Position numbers and translations under genes: made by a program
Shown: piece by piece, positions 55,159-64,000 of the stretch
Layout: the number at the start of each line of letters is the position of its first letter
Numbering within the stretch: the stretch's first letter is position 1
NCBI GenBank assembly: GCA_027625915.1
Contig: JANTQA010000023.1
Span: forward strand, 22,506,001-22,570,000
Source: Anaeramoeba flamelloides
Taxonomy: Eukaryota; Metamonada; Anaeramoebidae
DNA: 64,000 nucleotides
Direction: 5' to 3'
Notes under the pieces: model-generated
The model's database searches: none
Told to the model about the DNA's origin: nothing
Seen by the model: only the letters and a program-made list of their open reading frames with translations

Positions 55159-57996
55159 TATCTATATATATATATATATATATGATTATATTTATCTTTT
55201 AGCCCTTCTAAAGTGCAATGTTATTAAGATAAACATTTATATTTTCATGACGTGTTTTTAATATTTTTTTTTTAATTATTTTATGCAAAACTTTGAGAAG
55301 AAACAAAGTTTTGTTCTAAAAGCTTTATTCTCAAATATTGTTACTCTAATTGTTAATATTTAATTGGTATAAATTGATTCAAAAAAATAAATAAAAAAAA
55401 ATCGAAAAGTATTTCCCAAATTTAAATTTTAAAAATACAATAATTAAATATTATTCTCCTAAAATGGAGAATTATTCAATAAAAAAAATAAAGTATTTAT
55501 TTATTATTTATTATTTAAGAAGTGTGAATTATACTCGAAATGTCCTTTTACTTACATTTTTTCAAAGTAATTTCAGGTATATATTTTCCTTGAAAATTTG
55601 TGAAATCTATGATTTTACTCTAAATTATATCTCTGGTGAAAAAAATAAAAACAAAAAATTGAAAAGAAGAAAGGAAAAAAAAAAAAAAAAAAAAAAAGAA
55701 ATTTAAACGAGTTAAAGTAAAAAATCAAAAAAAAAACAATGCTATTGTTTAATTAAGAACACCTAAAATCACAACCACGATACTTTTTGTCAATTTAATT
55801 TAATGTTTTAATTATGATCATTAATGTTCATTTGGGAATCGTTATTTTAATTTGTTGTAATTTCATTTTTCTTTTTAATCTGATTTGTTTTAAACAGATG
55901 GACATTTTTTGTCTTTGCTTTTTCGTTTTTATTTTCAAGTTACTCATAATTTGATGTTTCTGTGTCACCAGTAATAGCAAAGTAACTACATGATTTTTTT
56001 AATTTGTAACTCTTCTTCCCAATAAAAAAAAAGATTCAGCCAGGGTTAAAATGGAAAAAAATAAAAATAAAGTATTTAATTTTTTGAAATCATTTGGGAC
56101 AATTATTGGTTCTTTCCATTTTTCAAAAATTATTTTATAAAAAAATGAGTCAAATTATTTTTACATATTTAATATTGAATTAAAAAAAAGAGCAACAGTA
56201 AAAAACTTTAATCTGAAATTTTATCAATCTTTGTTTTATTTTCTGAAAAATTAAGACTTTATTAGTTAATTTTAATTGTTGAAATTTAATATAAAAAATT
56301 AATTCTGAATCATTAATGTCTTTAAAGCGAATAGCGTTGTAAAAGAGTTATTGAGATTTAAAATGTATTGAAATTGAAAAAAAAATCATTTTGATGTACT
56401 ATATCTCGTGGAAAAATCCAATTTACTTTTAAAAAAAACCAAAATTCAATTTTTGAAAAAAAAACTTATCTAATAAATTCTAGAAGGAATATTAAATTAG
56501 AACTATTCATTAATTGAGATTTTAACAATTATCTGATAAATTATAAGACTCACAAGACAAAATATAAATTTATGTTAATACAAATCAATAAATAATATGT
56601 TAAAAAATTTTGTAGAGAGCAAAAAAAAAAAAAATAAAAACCTAAGTAAATTTGTTTAAATTATATAAAAAATTGTTGTTTTTATCAAAGTTTTAGTTAC
56701 CATCAACTAATTTTATTTAAATTATATCTATTTTCAATAACCCAACTGTTAAATTAAGATCAATCGTCGAAAAAAATATTTCGATCAAGTTAAACATTTT
56801 AGGTTATTCCAAAAATAAAATGAAAACAAAAAACAAACCATAAGATCAAAATATTTTTTTCTATATTTCACAAAAAAGGAAAATTATTTTCAATTTGAAT
56901 GAAATTCTATTATTCTAATTCTTAGAACTGTTTTTAACTTTATCAAAAATTTTGATTTATATGGTTATTCTTCGGGGTTAAATTAGAGAATCATTTTATT
57001 TGATAATGCTAGAAATTTGAAGATACTAAATATCTAATTTCTAATACAAAGAGCAGATGTACTTAATATATACACAAGCCTTAATAGTAATTAAATTATA
57101 ATTAATTTTTCTAAAAAATAATTTTGTGGTTTAATTTTATTATAAAAAAACCTATTATAAATATTACAGAATAATAAATTTTGATATTTTATAAAAGTAT
57201 CATAATCAAAAATATCTTTTTGATATAATTTTTTTAAAATTCCTTTTCCAAATCGGAAAATTGAAATCAAAAAAAAAAGTATTTCAGTGATTTTAATAAT
57301 TAAATTTTAGAGAACTTCCAATAAGAATGATTTTTTCAATTTTTTACAGAAGATTTTATATTGAAAAAAAAAAATAATTATCAAACCATTGTATTTCGAA
57401 ACAGAAATTATATTATATCTTTTACATAAAATAAATTCTGAAAATATATTCCATAAAATAAGATATGTAACATTAATTATATAAAAAATTTACAAAAAAA
57501 AGCAGGATCTCAAAAAATGGATGAATATATTTTGATTGTTTTATAGTGTTTTCTGTTTAAACTTTATGTATTAAATCACAATTCTGTTTTTTCTTTCAAA
57601 ATATTTTTATTTTTAATTCGTTAGAGAAGCTCTGGAAAAGCCCTATTTACTTCTTTCTTTTTCGAAAAAAATAAAAAACAAAATATTTTTTTTTCTTTTT
57701 CATTTTTCATTTTTTTTTACATTAAAAGTAAGTCTGAACTGAAATCTCTGAAAAAATCTCGTACAACTTTATATATTTATTATTATTGAGAAGATTCTAA
57801 TGATTGCCCTATTCATAAGAAATTGAAATAAAAGTGTTTTATTCTAACTTGATTGTTTGAGATATCTAAAAGGTCTGAGCAAAAAGAGAGATCAAAGTAA
57901 GAAGAAATTAAAAAAAACAACAACAATAACAATATATAAAAAAAAAACAATTATAAAAAATATCAATAAATAAAAAAAAAATTGAAAATATTTATT
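55159..57996. other. Intergenic between convergent ankyrin and Mrd1-like genes
   Basis: It holds an (AT)n tract at about 55164-55183. The frame 55464-55706 starts at ATG and ends in a Lys run, but has no motif and looks like chance in A-rich DNA. Nothing else is recognisable over about 2.8 kb. Confidence 0.55.
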
Positions 57997-60627
57997 TTAT
58001 TTTTTTTTTTTTCCCATTTGTTTCAGATCTTCAAATCGTTTTTTTCTGATCTGACTAAGTGAATCCTCTTCGTTTGCAGGTTCTATAACAAGATGCCTTC
58101 CATATAGATGAGTATTTTTCAAAGAGCTCGCAGCATTCAAAGCTTCTTGCTTTGTCACCAATTCAACGAAGCCAAACCCTCTATGGCTACCATCAAATTT
58201 CTTTGGGAGCCTTACAGATTTAACTTGGCCATAGGCAGAAAAAAGTTCGCGTATTTCTCTTTTGGTTGCCTCGAAGGGAATATTTTTAACCAAAAGCTTT
58301 GATCCCTTTAAGTTTGACATCGATTTTGTTGTTTTTCTTTTCTTTTTTTCCTGCTCGATATCTTGGTTCACATTTCGAGTAGAGAATTGCAGTTCTAGGT
58401 CTCTTCCGTGTACTGAAACCCCTTGCATTTTTTTCAATGCTTCGAGGGAATACTTTGGAGAGGGGAATTCAATAAATCCATAGCCTAAGGATAATTTCAT
58501 TCCTTCGTTGTTGGTTCTTTTCACTATTGTGATTGATTTTGGTAAATAGTGTGCAAAAACTTTTCTTAATTTTCTTTCTGTTGTTTTAAATGAGAGATTT
58601 TTTACATACAATGTAGCACTTTTATTAGAACTTTCTGTTTTAATGTTTTTCTTTTCCCTTTTCTCTTTCTTTTTTTTTTTCTTCTCCTTTTCCTTTTCAT
58701 TTTCATTTTCATTTTCCTTTTCATTTTCATTTTCATTCTCTTTCTCTTCCTCCCTCATCTTTTTTTTTTCTTTTTTAGAATTGCTTTGTTTACTCATCTT
58801 ATCAATTTTTCTTTTCCTATCCGTAGATTCCAAATTTTTCGTGATTTTCTTTTGATCAACTAAAGAGGCCGAAGGTGCCCATTCAAGGTACAATGGCACG
58901 TTTTTAAATTTTCGATAGCATAATTTTCGAAAAGCCAACCTTGCTTCTGATGGCTCCAAGAATTCCACTATTGCGACTGTCTTTGAAGGCGGCAAGACGA
59001 CTCTGTCGAGTGAGCCAAATTTACCAAACAGCTGGCGAAGCTCCATTTCCTTTGTTTCAAAGGGGATGTTTTTTACCAAAATAATGGTTCTACTTTTGAC
59101 GGTATTCTTTGTAATGCCATCAAACGCCTCGAGTCTAATGCCTGCGTTGAGCAAAAACTCCTTTGTTTCTTGAACGATATCAGTCTCGCCAAAGGCTAAG
59201 CGTAAAGCCAAATCGTCGGCCATTGGATCCAATAATTGCTGTTTGTTCATCCCCATTCGATCAGAAATCGATTCTGCGACGGTGTCGGACCTTAAAAAAA
59301 TTGTAGACCACGACGTTTCCTTCATTGCCCTTTCTCTTCTCTTTGCGAGTCTTTGCTGGCCAAAGGACCCCTTTTCCTTTCCTTCGGAAAATGACGTTTT
59401 CTTTTCAACTTTTTTTCGAGCAGGCAAAATATGTAAGATCCTCCCTTTCCAGGGCTTATTATTTAGCTCTTCAAACGCCTTTGTTGCATTTTCGGGAACC
59501 ATAAATAAGACAAACCCATAGCCCTTAGATTGCTTGGTTTCAGAATTAATCGAGATGTGGACCTCTGTTAATTCCCCATATTCGCTGAACAGCTCAATCA
59601 CGTCATCCTCGGTGGCAATAAATGGTAAATTTCTTACGAACAGTCTCCCTGATTCACCAATAGTCTCCTCAACTTCCAAATATTGCTTTTCTTCCACTTT
59701 CCGTTTTTCTTTTTCCTTTTCGATTCTCTTGTTTTCCTTTTCTTTTTTTACCTTGTTTCGAATTTCTCGATCTTTTTCTTTTTCTGTTTCCTTTTCTTTT
59801 TTGGACATTAAGGATTTTAAATAATCTAAATCAGAAACAGTTTCATCAAAGGCAAGCGACTGATCATTATTTTTGCCTTTAAAAACAATTTTTGGATTTT
59901 CACTGGCGTCCTTATTACTATTGTTTTGAACTTTTTCTTGATCTTGATCTTGGTCTTGGTTTTTGGTGTTGTCTTTGTCTTCGTCTTCTGAATCAGAATA
60001 AAAATACTCCTTTCTTGTTCGAACATATAATTGATCCCCTTTTTTAATTAAAGACTTTTGCTCTGTGGTAACCGATTCGCCATTCTTTTTTTCTGTTGTT
60101 ATTGTTGGGTTTAGTTTCTCTAAATCTTCATTTGTCCAAGTCCTTGACTCAGTGGCAGTTTTCATAATACCTAAAAATTCGGAAAGTTTGGGATCTTCTT
60201 TTTTTGCAATTTCAAGCTTCCTCTCGGGTATTTCGTTTTTTTCTTTCCTTTTGCGTTTTTCATTTTTTTTATCCCTTTTTTCCTTTTCCAAATCCTTGAT
60301 GGACTTGTATTCTGGATGTAATTCTTTATAGCGAGAAGATCCCATAGAATACTTACTCCAGGGCCTTTTTTTGTCATCAGAATTGGTGGTTTCAGAAAGC
60401 TCCACATTGATCCTTCGGGTATCAAAAAATGATTTGTTAAAATATGTGAGTGCTCGGTGTGCTTCTTCTTCATTTTCAAAGCCTACAAACCCAAAGCATC
60501 TTGACTCGCCTTGTTTTGTGTATATTATTTTACAATCAGTAACATTCCCTTTCTTTGAAAAATGTTTCTTTAGCCTATTGGCATTTACGTACTTGGGTAA
60601 GTTCGATACAAAGACTCTAGAATTCAT
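57997..60627 (-). CDS. MRD1: Mrd1/RBM19-like five-RRM protein for rRNA processing (876 aa)
   Basis: Mrd1 (yeast) and RBM19 (animals) bind pre-rRNA and U3 in the small-subunit processome in the nucleolus. Five RRMs are visible. RRM1 at residues 2-79 (SRVFVSNLPKYVNANRLKKH, CFGFVGFENEEEAHRAL) is almost diagnostic, matching the first RRM of Mrd1/RBM19. RRM2 is at about 326-405 (GRLFVRNLPF, SKGYGFVLF), RRM3 at about 511-585 (TIILVKNIPF, AIVEFLEP), RRM4 at about 671-755 (ATLYVKNLSF, LGYGFIEFPSPKYSLEAL) and RRM5 at about 774-855 (SKLLVKNIPFEATKREIREL, RGFGFVELVTKQEAL). Linkers are Lys/Glu/Asn-rich and the end is QMGKKKK. Yeast Mrd1 also has five RRMs (887 aa) while RBM19 has six, so the layout matches the yeast form. 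The short conserved block between RRM2 and RRM3 (AKRRERAMKETSWSTIFLRS, SISDRMGM) also fits the family. The frame is intact and intronless. Confidence 0.93.
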   Translation of the reverse strand: MNSRVFVSNLPKYVNANRLKKHFSKKGNVTDCKIIYTKQGESRCFGFVGFENEEEAHRALTYFNKSFFDTRRINVELSETTNSDDKKRPWSKYSMGSSRYKELHPEYKSIKDLEKEKRDKKNEKRKRKEKNEIPERKLEIAKKEDPKLSEFLGIMKTATESRTWTNEDLEKLNPTITTEKKNGESVTTEQKSLIKKGDQLYVRTRKEYFYSDSEDEDKDNTKNQDQDQDQEKVQNNSNKDASENPKIVFKGKNNDQSLAFDETVSDLDYLKSLMSKKEKETEKEKDREIRNKVKKEKENKRIEKEKEKRKVEEKQYLEVEETIGESGRLFVRNLPFIATEDDVIELFSEYGELTEVHISINSETKQSKGYGFVLFMVPENATKAFEELNNKPWKGRILHILPARKKVEKKTSFSEGKEKGSFGQQRLAKRRERAMKETSWSTIFLRSDTVAESISDRMGMNKQQLLDPMADDLALRLAFGETDIVQETKEFLLNAGIRLEAFDGITKNTVKSRTIILVKNIPFETKEMELRQLFGKFGSLDRVVLPPSKTVAIVEFLEPSEARLAFRKLCYRKFKNVPLYLEWAPSASLVDQKKITKNLESTDRKRKIDKMSKQSNSKKEKKKMREEEKENENENEKENENENEKEKEKKKKKKEKREKKNIKTESSNKSATLYVKNLSFKTTERKLRKVFAHYLPKSITIVKRTNNEGMKLSLGYGFIEFPSPKYSLEALKKMQGVSVHGRDLELQFSTRNVNQDIEQEKKKRKTTKSMSNLKGSKLLVKNIPFEATKREIRELFSAYGQVKSVRLPKKFDGSHRGFGFVELVTKQEALNAASSLKNTHLYGRHLVIEPANEEDSLSQIRKKRFEDLKQMGKKKK

Positions 60628-62472
60628 TTAATTTTTGATTTTATATGTATGATTAATTTACAAGAATTAAACGAAATTTAAAAAAAATGAATTGATCGTC
60701 TTCTATGTAATTACGTTATTTCAAAATTTTTTATTTTTTATGTTTCTTATTTCGGGTATCATCATCAAAACAACTTTGTTGATATATATTGTTGTGAATT
60801 TTGGAATTTCTCTTTGAATTAAATAACAAGATTCAATTAGAAATTGATTGAAAAATATTTACATTTTTTATTACTGCAGAATCAAAAATTAAGGTAGATT
60901 GTTTCACAGGCAAGAATACATATAAACTAAATTTTAAAAATTAGAAGGTTTGTTGTAGGTAGTTACAATTATTTTTTTACAATTATTTGAGAAAAATTAT
61001 TATAATTTTTATTTATTTTATTTTCAACAAGATCTTTTTTTTAGTTATTCAAAATTCAAGATAGGATTTCTCAAAAAAATATTGAGTCGTTGTTAAATTA
61101 AAAAAAAACTTTCAAGTAAATCCAATAGCAAATTCAGAAAAAGTTTACAACATCTTGAAATTGAAAAACTCATATAAAAATCTGATTACTACAAATGTAG
61201 ACTTACGTTTAATACAATTTTCAGAAATGAATTATTGTTTTTAAAAGTTTGATCCATTTTTCTCTTTTTTGAAAAAGGTCAAAATTCAACATATTTCTCA
61301 ATTATTTAAAAAAAATAATTTTCTTTGAAAGAAGATTGAAATCTTATTGTCTGTAAATGAAGTTAACCAAAACACAATTTAAAAATAAAACAAATGACTT
61401 TTAAAATAATTCTGAATCATAAAAATGACTCGTTTTCAAAAAAAAAATATACTAATTATTTTAAACTTGAAAAAAATATAATTTTTTTTATTACAAAAGA
61501 GTAGTTCTAATCATTTTTTTCTTTGTTTATAATAAAAGAATATGAAAAAAAAATCAAACAATTAAATTAAAAAATCCCCCAAAATACTTTTTGAAATTAT
61601 TAAAATTTTATCTTATAATTGAGTGAAATACTTTTTAATTTGATAGTTTTTAATCATATAATTAATAAAATAATCTTAATTGTTTTCAGTTATTTAGTAA
61701 CAATAACCCAAAGTTTAAAACGCATTGAAACGCTTTACTATTATTTCTCGTATTTTGAAAATATTTTCAAACAAAAAAAATCACATAGGTGTCAAGAGGA
61801 TATCTCCTCTCCGAGTTGAATGATAAATGGGCAAAGATTATCCTTTCATTTTCCTTTTTTCTTCAACTTCTCTTAGTTTTTACTCAATATTTCAAATAAA
61901 TTGATTAAAAATTATAATATTTCAAAAAATTTGATTCAACTTTTTGGAGTGTATTTTATTTGGATCTATCGGGTCAACAAAGAATCCAAAAAGAAAAGGA
62001 ATATTTCAGAATTGAAAAAAGAGCATCTGAGAAGAAAATATATACCATTGAAATGATAAATACTAATATTTTGAGAATTTGTTAGATAAAAATCGATTTT
62101 TAGGAGAAATTAAACCACATTTCACTCAAATTAGCCCCTGCCAAAAATGAAAAATTCACTTTTTTTTTAAGAACAAAAAAACAACATTTGTTTAGAAATA
62201 AAAGAAATTAAGATTCCGATTAGAGTCAAGATTCATAAAAGAAATACCTGGACAAACCCTAAATTTCCTAATAAACTTTTAAAAAAATTTACTTGGCTCC
62301 TTTCATTTGAAGGTTTGGTACAAAAATTTCTCAATTTCTTTAGGAAATTATAATTTTTGACAATAAGTTTTTTTAATAGTAAATGTATTCATTTTTAAAT
62401 AAATTACATATCCTCTCTTTTATCAAAGTTAATTTGTATTTTTACCAATTTTTTTTCGAATTAACATTTTTG

Positions 62473-62504
<32 letters not shown>

Positions 62505-62564
62505 TTAAAAAATAATAAATAATTTTTTGATATTTTGAATTACTATCCTGATTATTTTTATTTA
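60628..62564. other. Intergenic upstream of the Mrd1-like gene, with dispersed repeat D
   Basis: The Mrd1-like promoter should lie just right of 60627. No coding sequence seen; 61619-61819 is a motif-less open frame. Repeat D copy 3 (minus) is at 62135-62430, and an A-run lies at about 62475-62520 just before the V-ATPase exon. Confidence 0.55.
62135..62430 (-). repeat. Dispersed repeat family D, copy 3 (inverted)
   Basis: On the minus strand it reads GTTTGTCCAGGTATTTCTTT, TATGAATC, GACTCTAATCGGAATCTTAA, TTTATTTCTAAACAAATG and AAAGTGAATTTTTCATTTTTGG, the same order as copies 1 and 2. Confidence 0.7.
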
Positions 62565-62757
62565 TTAGTCTTCTTCTGAACTAGATTCTTTTTTAATTTC
62601 AATTTTTTTTTTATTTTGTTGATCGAGAATTTCATCTTTAAATAAAATTGAACGTATTTTTGGTAACAAACCATCATATGCTAGCATTAATCTATAATCT
62701 AATGTATTTGTACATGTGATTCTTCCATTTGCAGTATTAAGAACAACACCACCCGAA
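62565..62757 (-). CDS. ATP6V1E: V-type ATPase subunit E, last exon (partial gene)
   Basis: Subunit E is a peripheral-stalk component of the V1 sector of the proton pump that acidifies lysosomes and vacuoles. The exon starts after a TTTCTTTTAG acceptor (ending at 62758) with SGGVVLNTANGRITCTNTLD, then YRLMLAYDGLLPKIRSILF. This parallels the family end GGVE(I/V)YN...KI.VSNTLESRLDLIAQQMMPE(I/V)RGALF. The stop follows a tail DEILDQQNKKKIEIKKESSSEED that is longer and more charged than the usual family end. Earlier exons are not recognised in the remaining 1.2 kb and probably lie beyond the right edge. The intron would contain a MITE-E copy. Confidence 0.85.
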
Positions 62758-64000
62758 CTAAAAGAAAAATACAAATAAATATAAGAAATAAAAAGAAAAA
62801 ACAATAAAAAAAGGATTATTTAGAAGTTTTATATTTTTTTACATTGTTAAAAAATCTGACACAAACCATCCTTAAAAAATGGAAATATTTTTAATAATGG
62901 TATTTGAAATTTAAATGGGATAAAAATGCAGCTTGTTTTATTTTTTTTCCCTTCCGAGAAATCTGACTTTCATTTAAGATTCTTAGTTCACCCAATATAT
63001 ATAAATGTGTGCCATAAAAAAAGTGCTAAAAAAATAAATAGTGATCACAAATTAAAAACTATTTCTTTTTCAAAATTTATTTGTAATAAAGGAAAAATAG
63101 GAAAATGAAGCGTAAAATTTTTTTCCCATTTATTATTCAAATATCAGGATCTATATATTTTTGTAAAAAGTATAATTTATAATTTTTTAAGTCATCAACA
63201 ACATTTTGAAATCATTAAATTATAATAGAGTATTGGAATACATCCATGTCAAAAGATTAATTATATTTCAGCTTTAGTTCAAAATCACCAATGTAATTTA
63301 TATTTCTGAACAATGGTGAAAAGTTATGTTTTCATTGAAAAAATGTTAATTTATTACTTGTTTCGATATTTTTGTTATGAATGAGTACATATGACTTGAT
63401 CATATTCGCGATAAAGACTCAACATAGCAAAGAAAAACTGATTTTACATAATACTTGACTTGATATTAATGTACATGCTTTTATAAAATGAATGACAAAA
63501 AATGACAATTTTTAAATATATTATTACGAATTTATCTTTTTTAAAAACCACTATTCCTAATTGGAACTTGGCTTTATTAAAAATAACAACAGTAATAAGA
63601 CGATTGTTCAGGCTTTGTTGTTATTGGTATCTTATATAAACTAAAATTCAAAATTTTACACACAGGTTAAAACGGTTCAAACAATCACAATAATATAATT
63701 TCACTCAAATTGGAAATAATTTTGATTTTTGTATAAAATATGAAAATCATTTTTTCATATTTTAGTTTTTTTTTTTCCTTTTATTTTTTAAATTACGTAA
63801 CTTGTTTTGTTCGATCGAAATATTTTTTTCAACGATTGATATTAGATTAAAGTTGAGTTCTTCAAAATAGAAGAACTCAAAGAAAATTAGTTGATGATAT
63901 CTAACCATTTGATCGATCAATATTCCAAAGAGAATTTTTACAAATTGACCAATACATTTTTTTGCTGTAACAAAAAAATTGATGACATAGACCACTTCAT
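62758..64000 (-). other. Presumed V-ATPase E intron or upstream sequence
   Basis: Holds MITE family E copy 3. The minus-strand frame 63995-63762 (ends in a Lys run) has no motif I recognise and may be chance or an exon of something cut by the window edge. Confidence 0.4.
62898..63146. mobile_element. MITE family E copy 3
   Basis: 249 bp, TGGTATTTGAAATTTAAATG ... TTTTCCCATTTATTATTCAA followed by ATATCA, the inverse of the start. Inner parts (CACAAATTAAAAACTATTTC, TTATTTGTAATAAAGGAAAA) match copy 1 at 16047-16285. Confidence 0.7.

Noticed and set aside
63762-63995. Minus-strand frame of 77 codons at the right edge, considered as an upstream V-ATPase E exon
   Set aside because: No residue pattern of subunit E (the VRCR or IDQ...PED segments) is present. 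It is hydrophobic and then Lys-rich, so it remains unassigned.
1-64000. tRNA, rRNA and CRISPR arrays
   Set aside because: I looked for GGTTCGAAT-type T-arms, rRNA core motifs and regularly spaced repeats and saw none.

Overview
The window is nuclear DNA from a unicellular eukaryote. It is extremely A+T-rich (by eye about three quarters or more A/T), with long homopolymer runs outside genes. Coding regions show up as islands of balanced sequence. Proteins carry long Asn-, Lys/Glu- and Ser-rich inserts. Nine introns can be placed by protein conservation, all GT-AG, and the standard code fits. Nup133, Mrd1/RBM19, Arl8, a Hippo-type kinase and V-ATPase subunit E are pan-eukaryotic. Together with a LINE and very large intergenic gaps they suggest a free-living amoeboid or flagellate protist. 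An Anaeramoeba-like metamonad is my best guess from general impression, but nothing in the window proves it.

Layout: 1-2760 (-) is a decayed endonuclease/RT LINE that runs off the left edge. 4169-7511 (-) is a four-exon ARL8 GTPase with an unusual charged tail. 7512-13425 is repeat-bearing intergenic DNA. 13426-21148 (+) is a seven-exon MST/Hippo-like kinase with a C-terminal SARAH domain; one of its introns is 5.6 kb and full of repeats. 24678-30833 (-) is a 2051-residue LRR-SAM-pseudokinase. 30834-38127 is a degraded zone with a 540-bp foldback, a dead CH/coiled-coil/PH gene carrying two MITEs, and a LINE fragment. 38128-41904 (-) is Nup133. 41905-48288 is intergenic with a MITE cluster, including one nested insertion. 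48289-50709 (+) is a multi-pass membrane protein that looks like a doubled TMEM26. 52417-55158 (+) is an ankyrin protein. 57997-60627 (-) is a five-RRM Mrd1/RBM19 homologue. 62565-62757 (-) is the last exon of V-ATPase subunit E.

The genes do not form a pathway. They are independent housekeeping and signalling genes on both strands (lysosome positioning, Hippo signalling, nuclear pore, ribosome biogenesis, proton pump). What ties the window together is its repeat ecology. At least three MITE families can be defined with terminal inverted repeats, two of them with recognisable target-site duplications (TA or TTA/TAA). Several further dispersed repeats lack visible ends. They sit in introns, in intergenic DNA and inside a pseudogene. 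Most long genes here appear intronless, while the two short conserved signalling genes are intron-rich.
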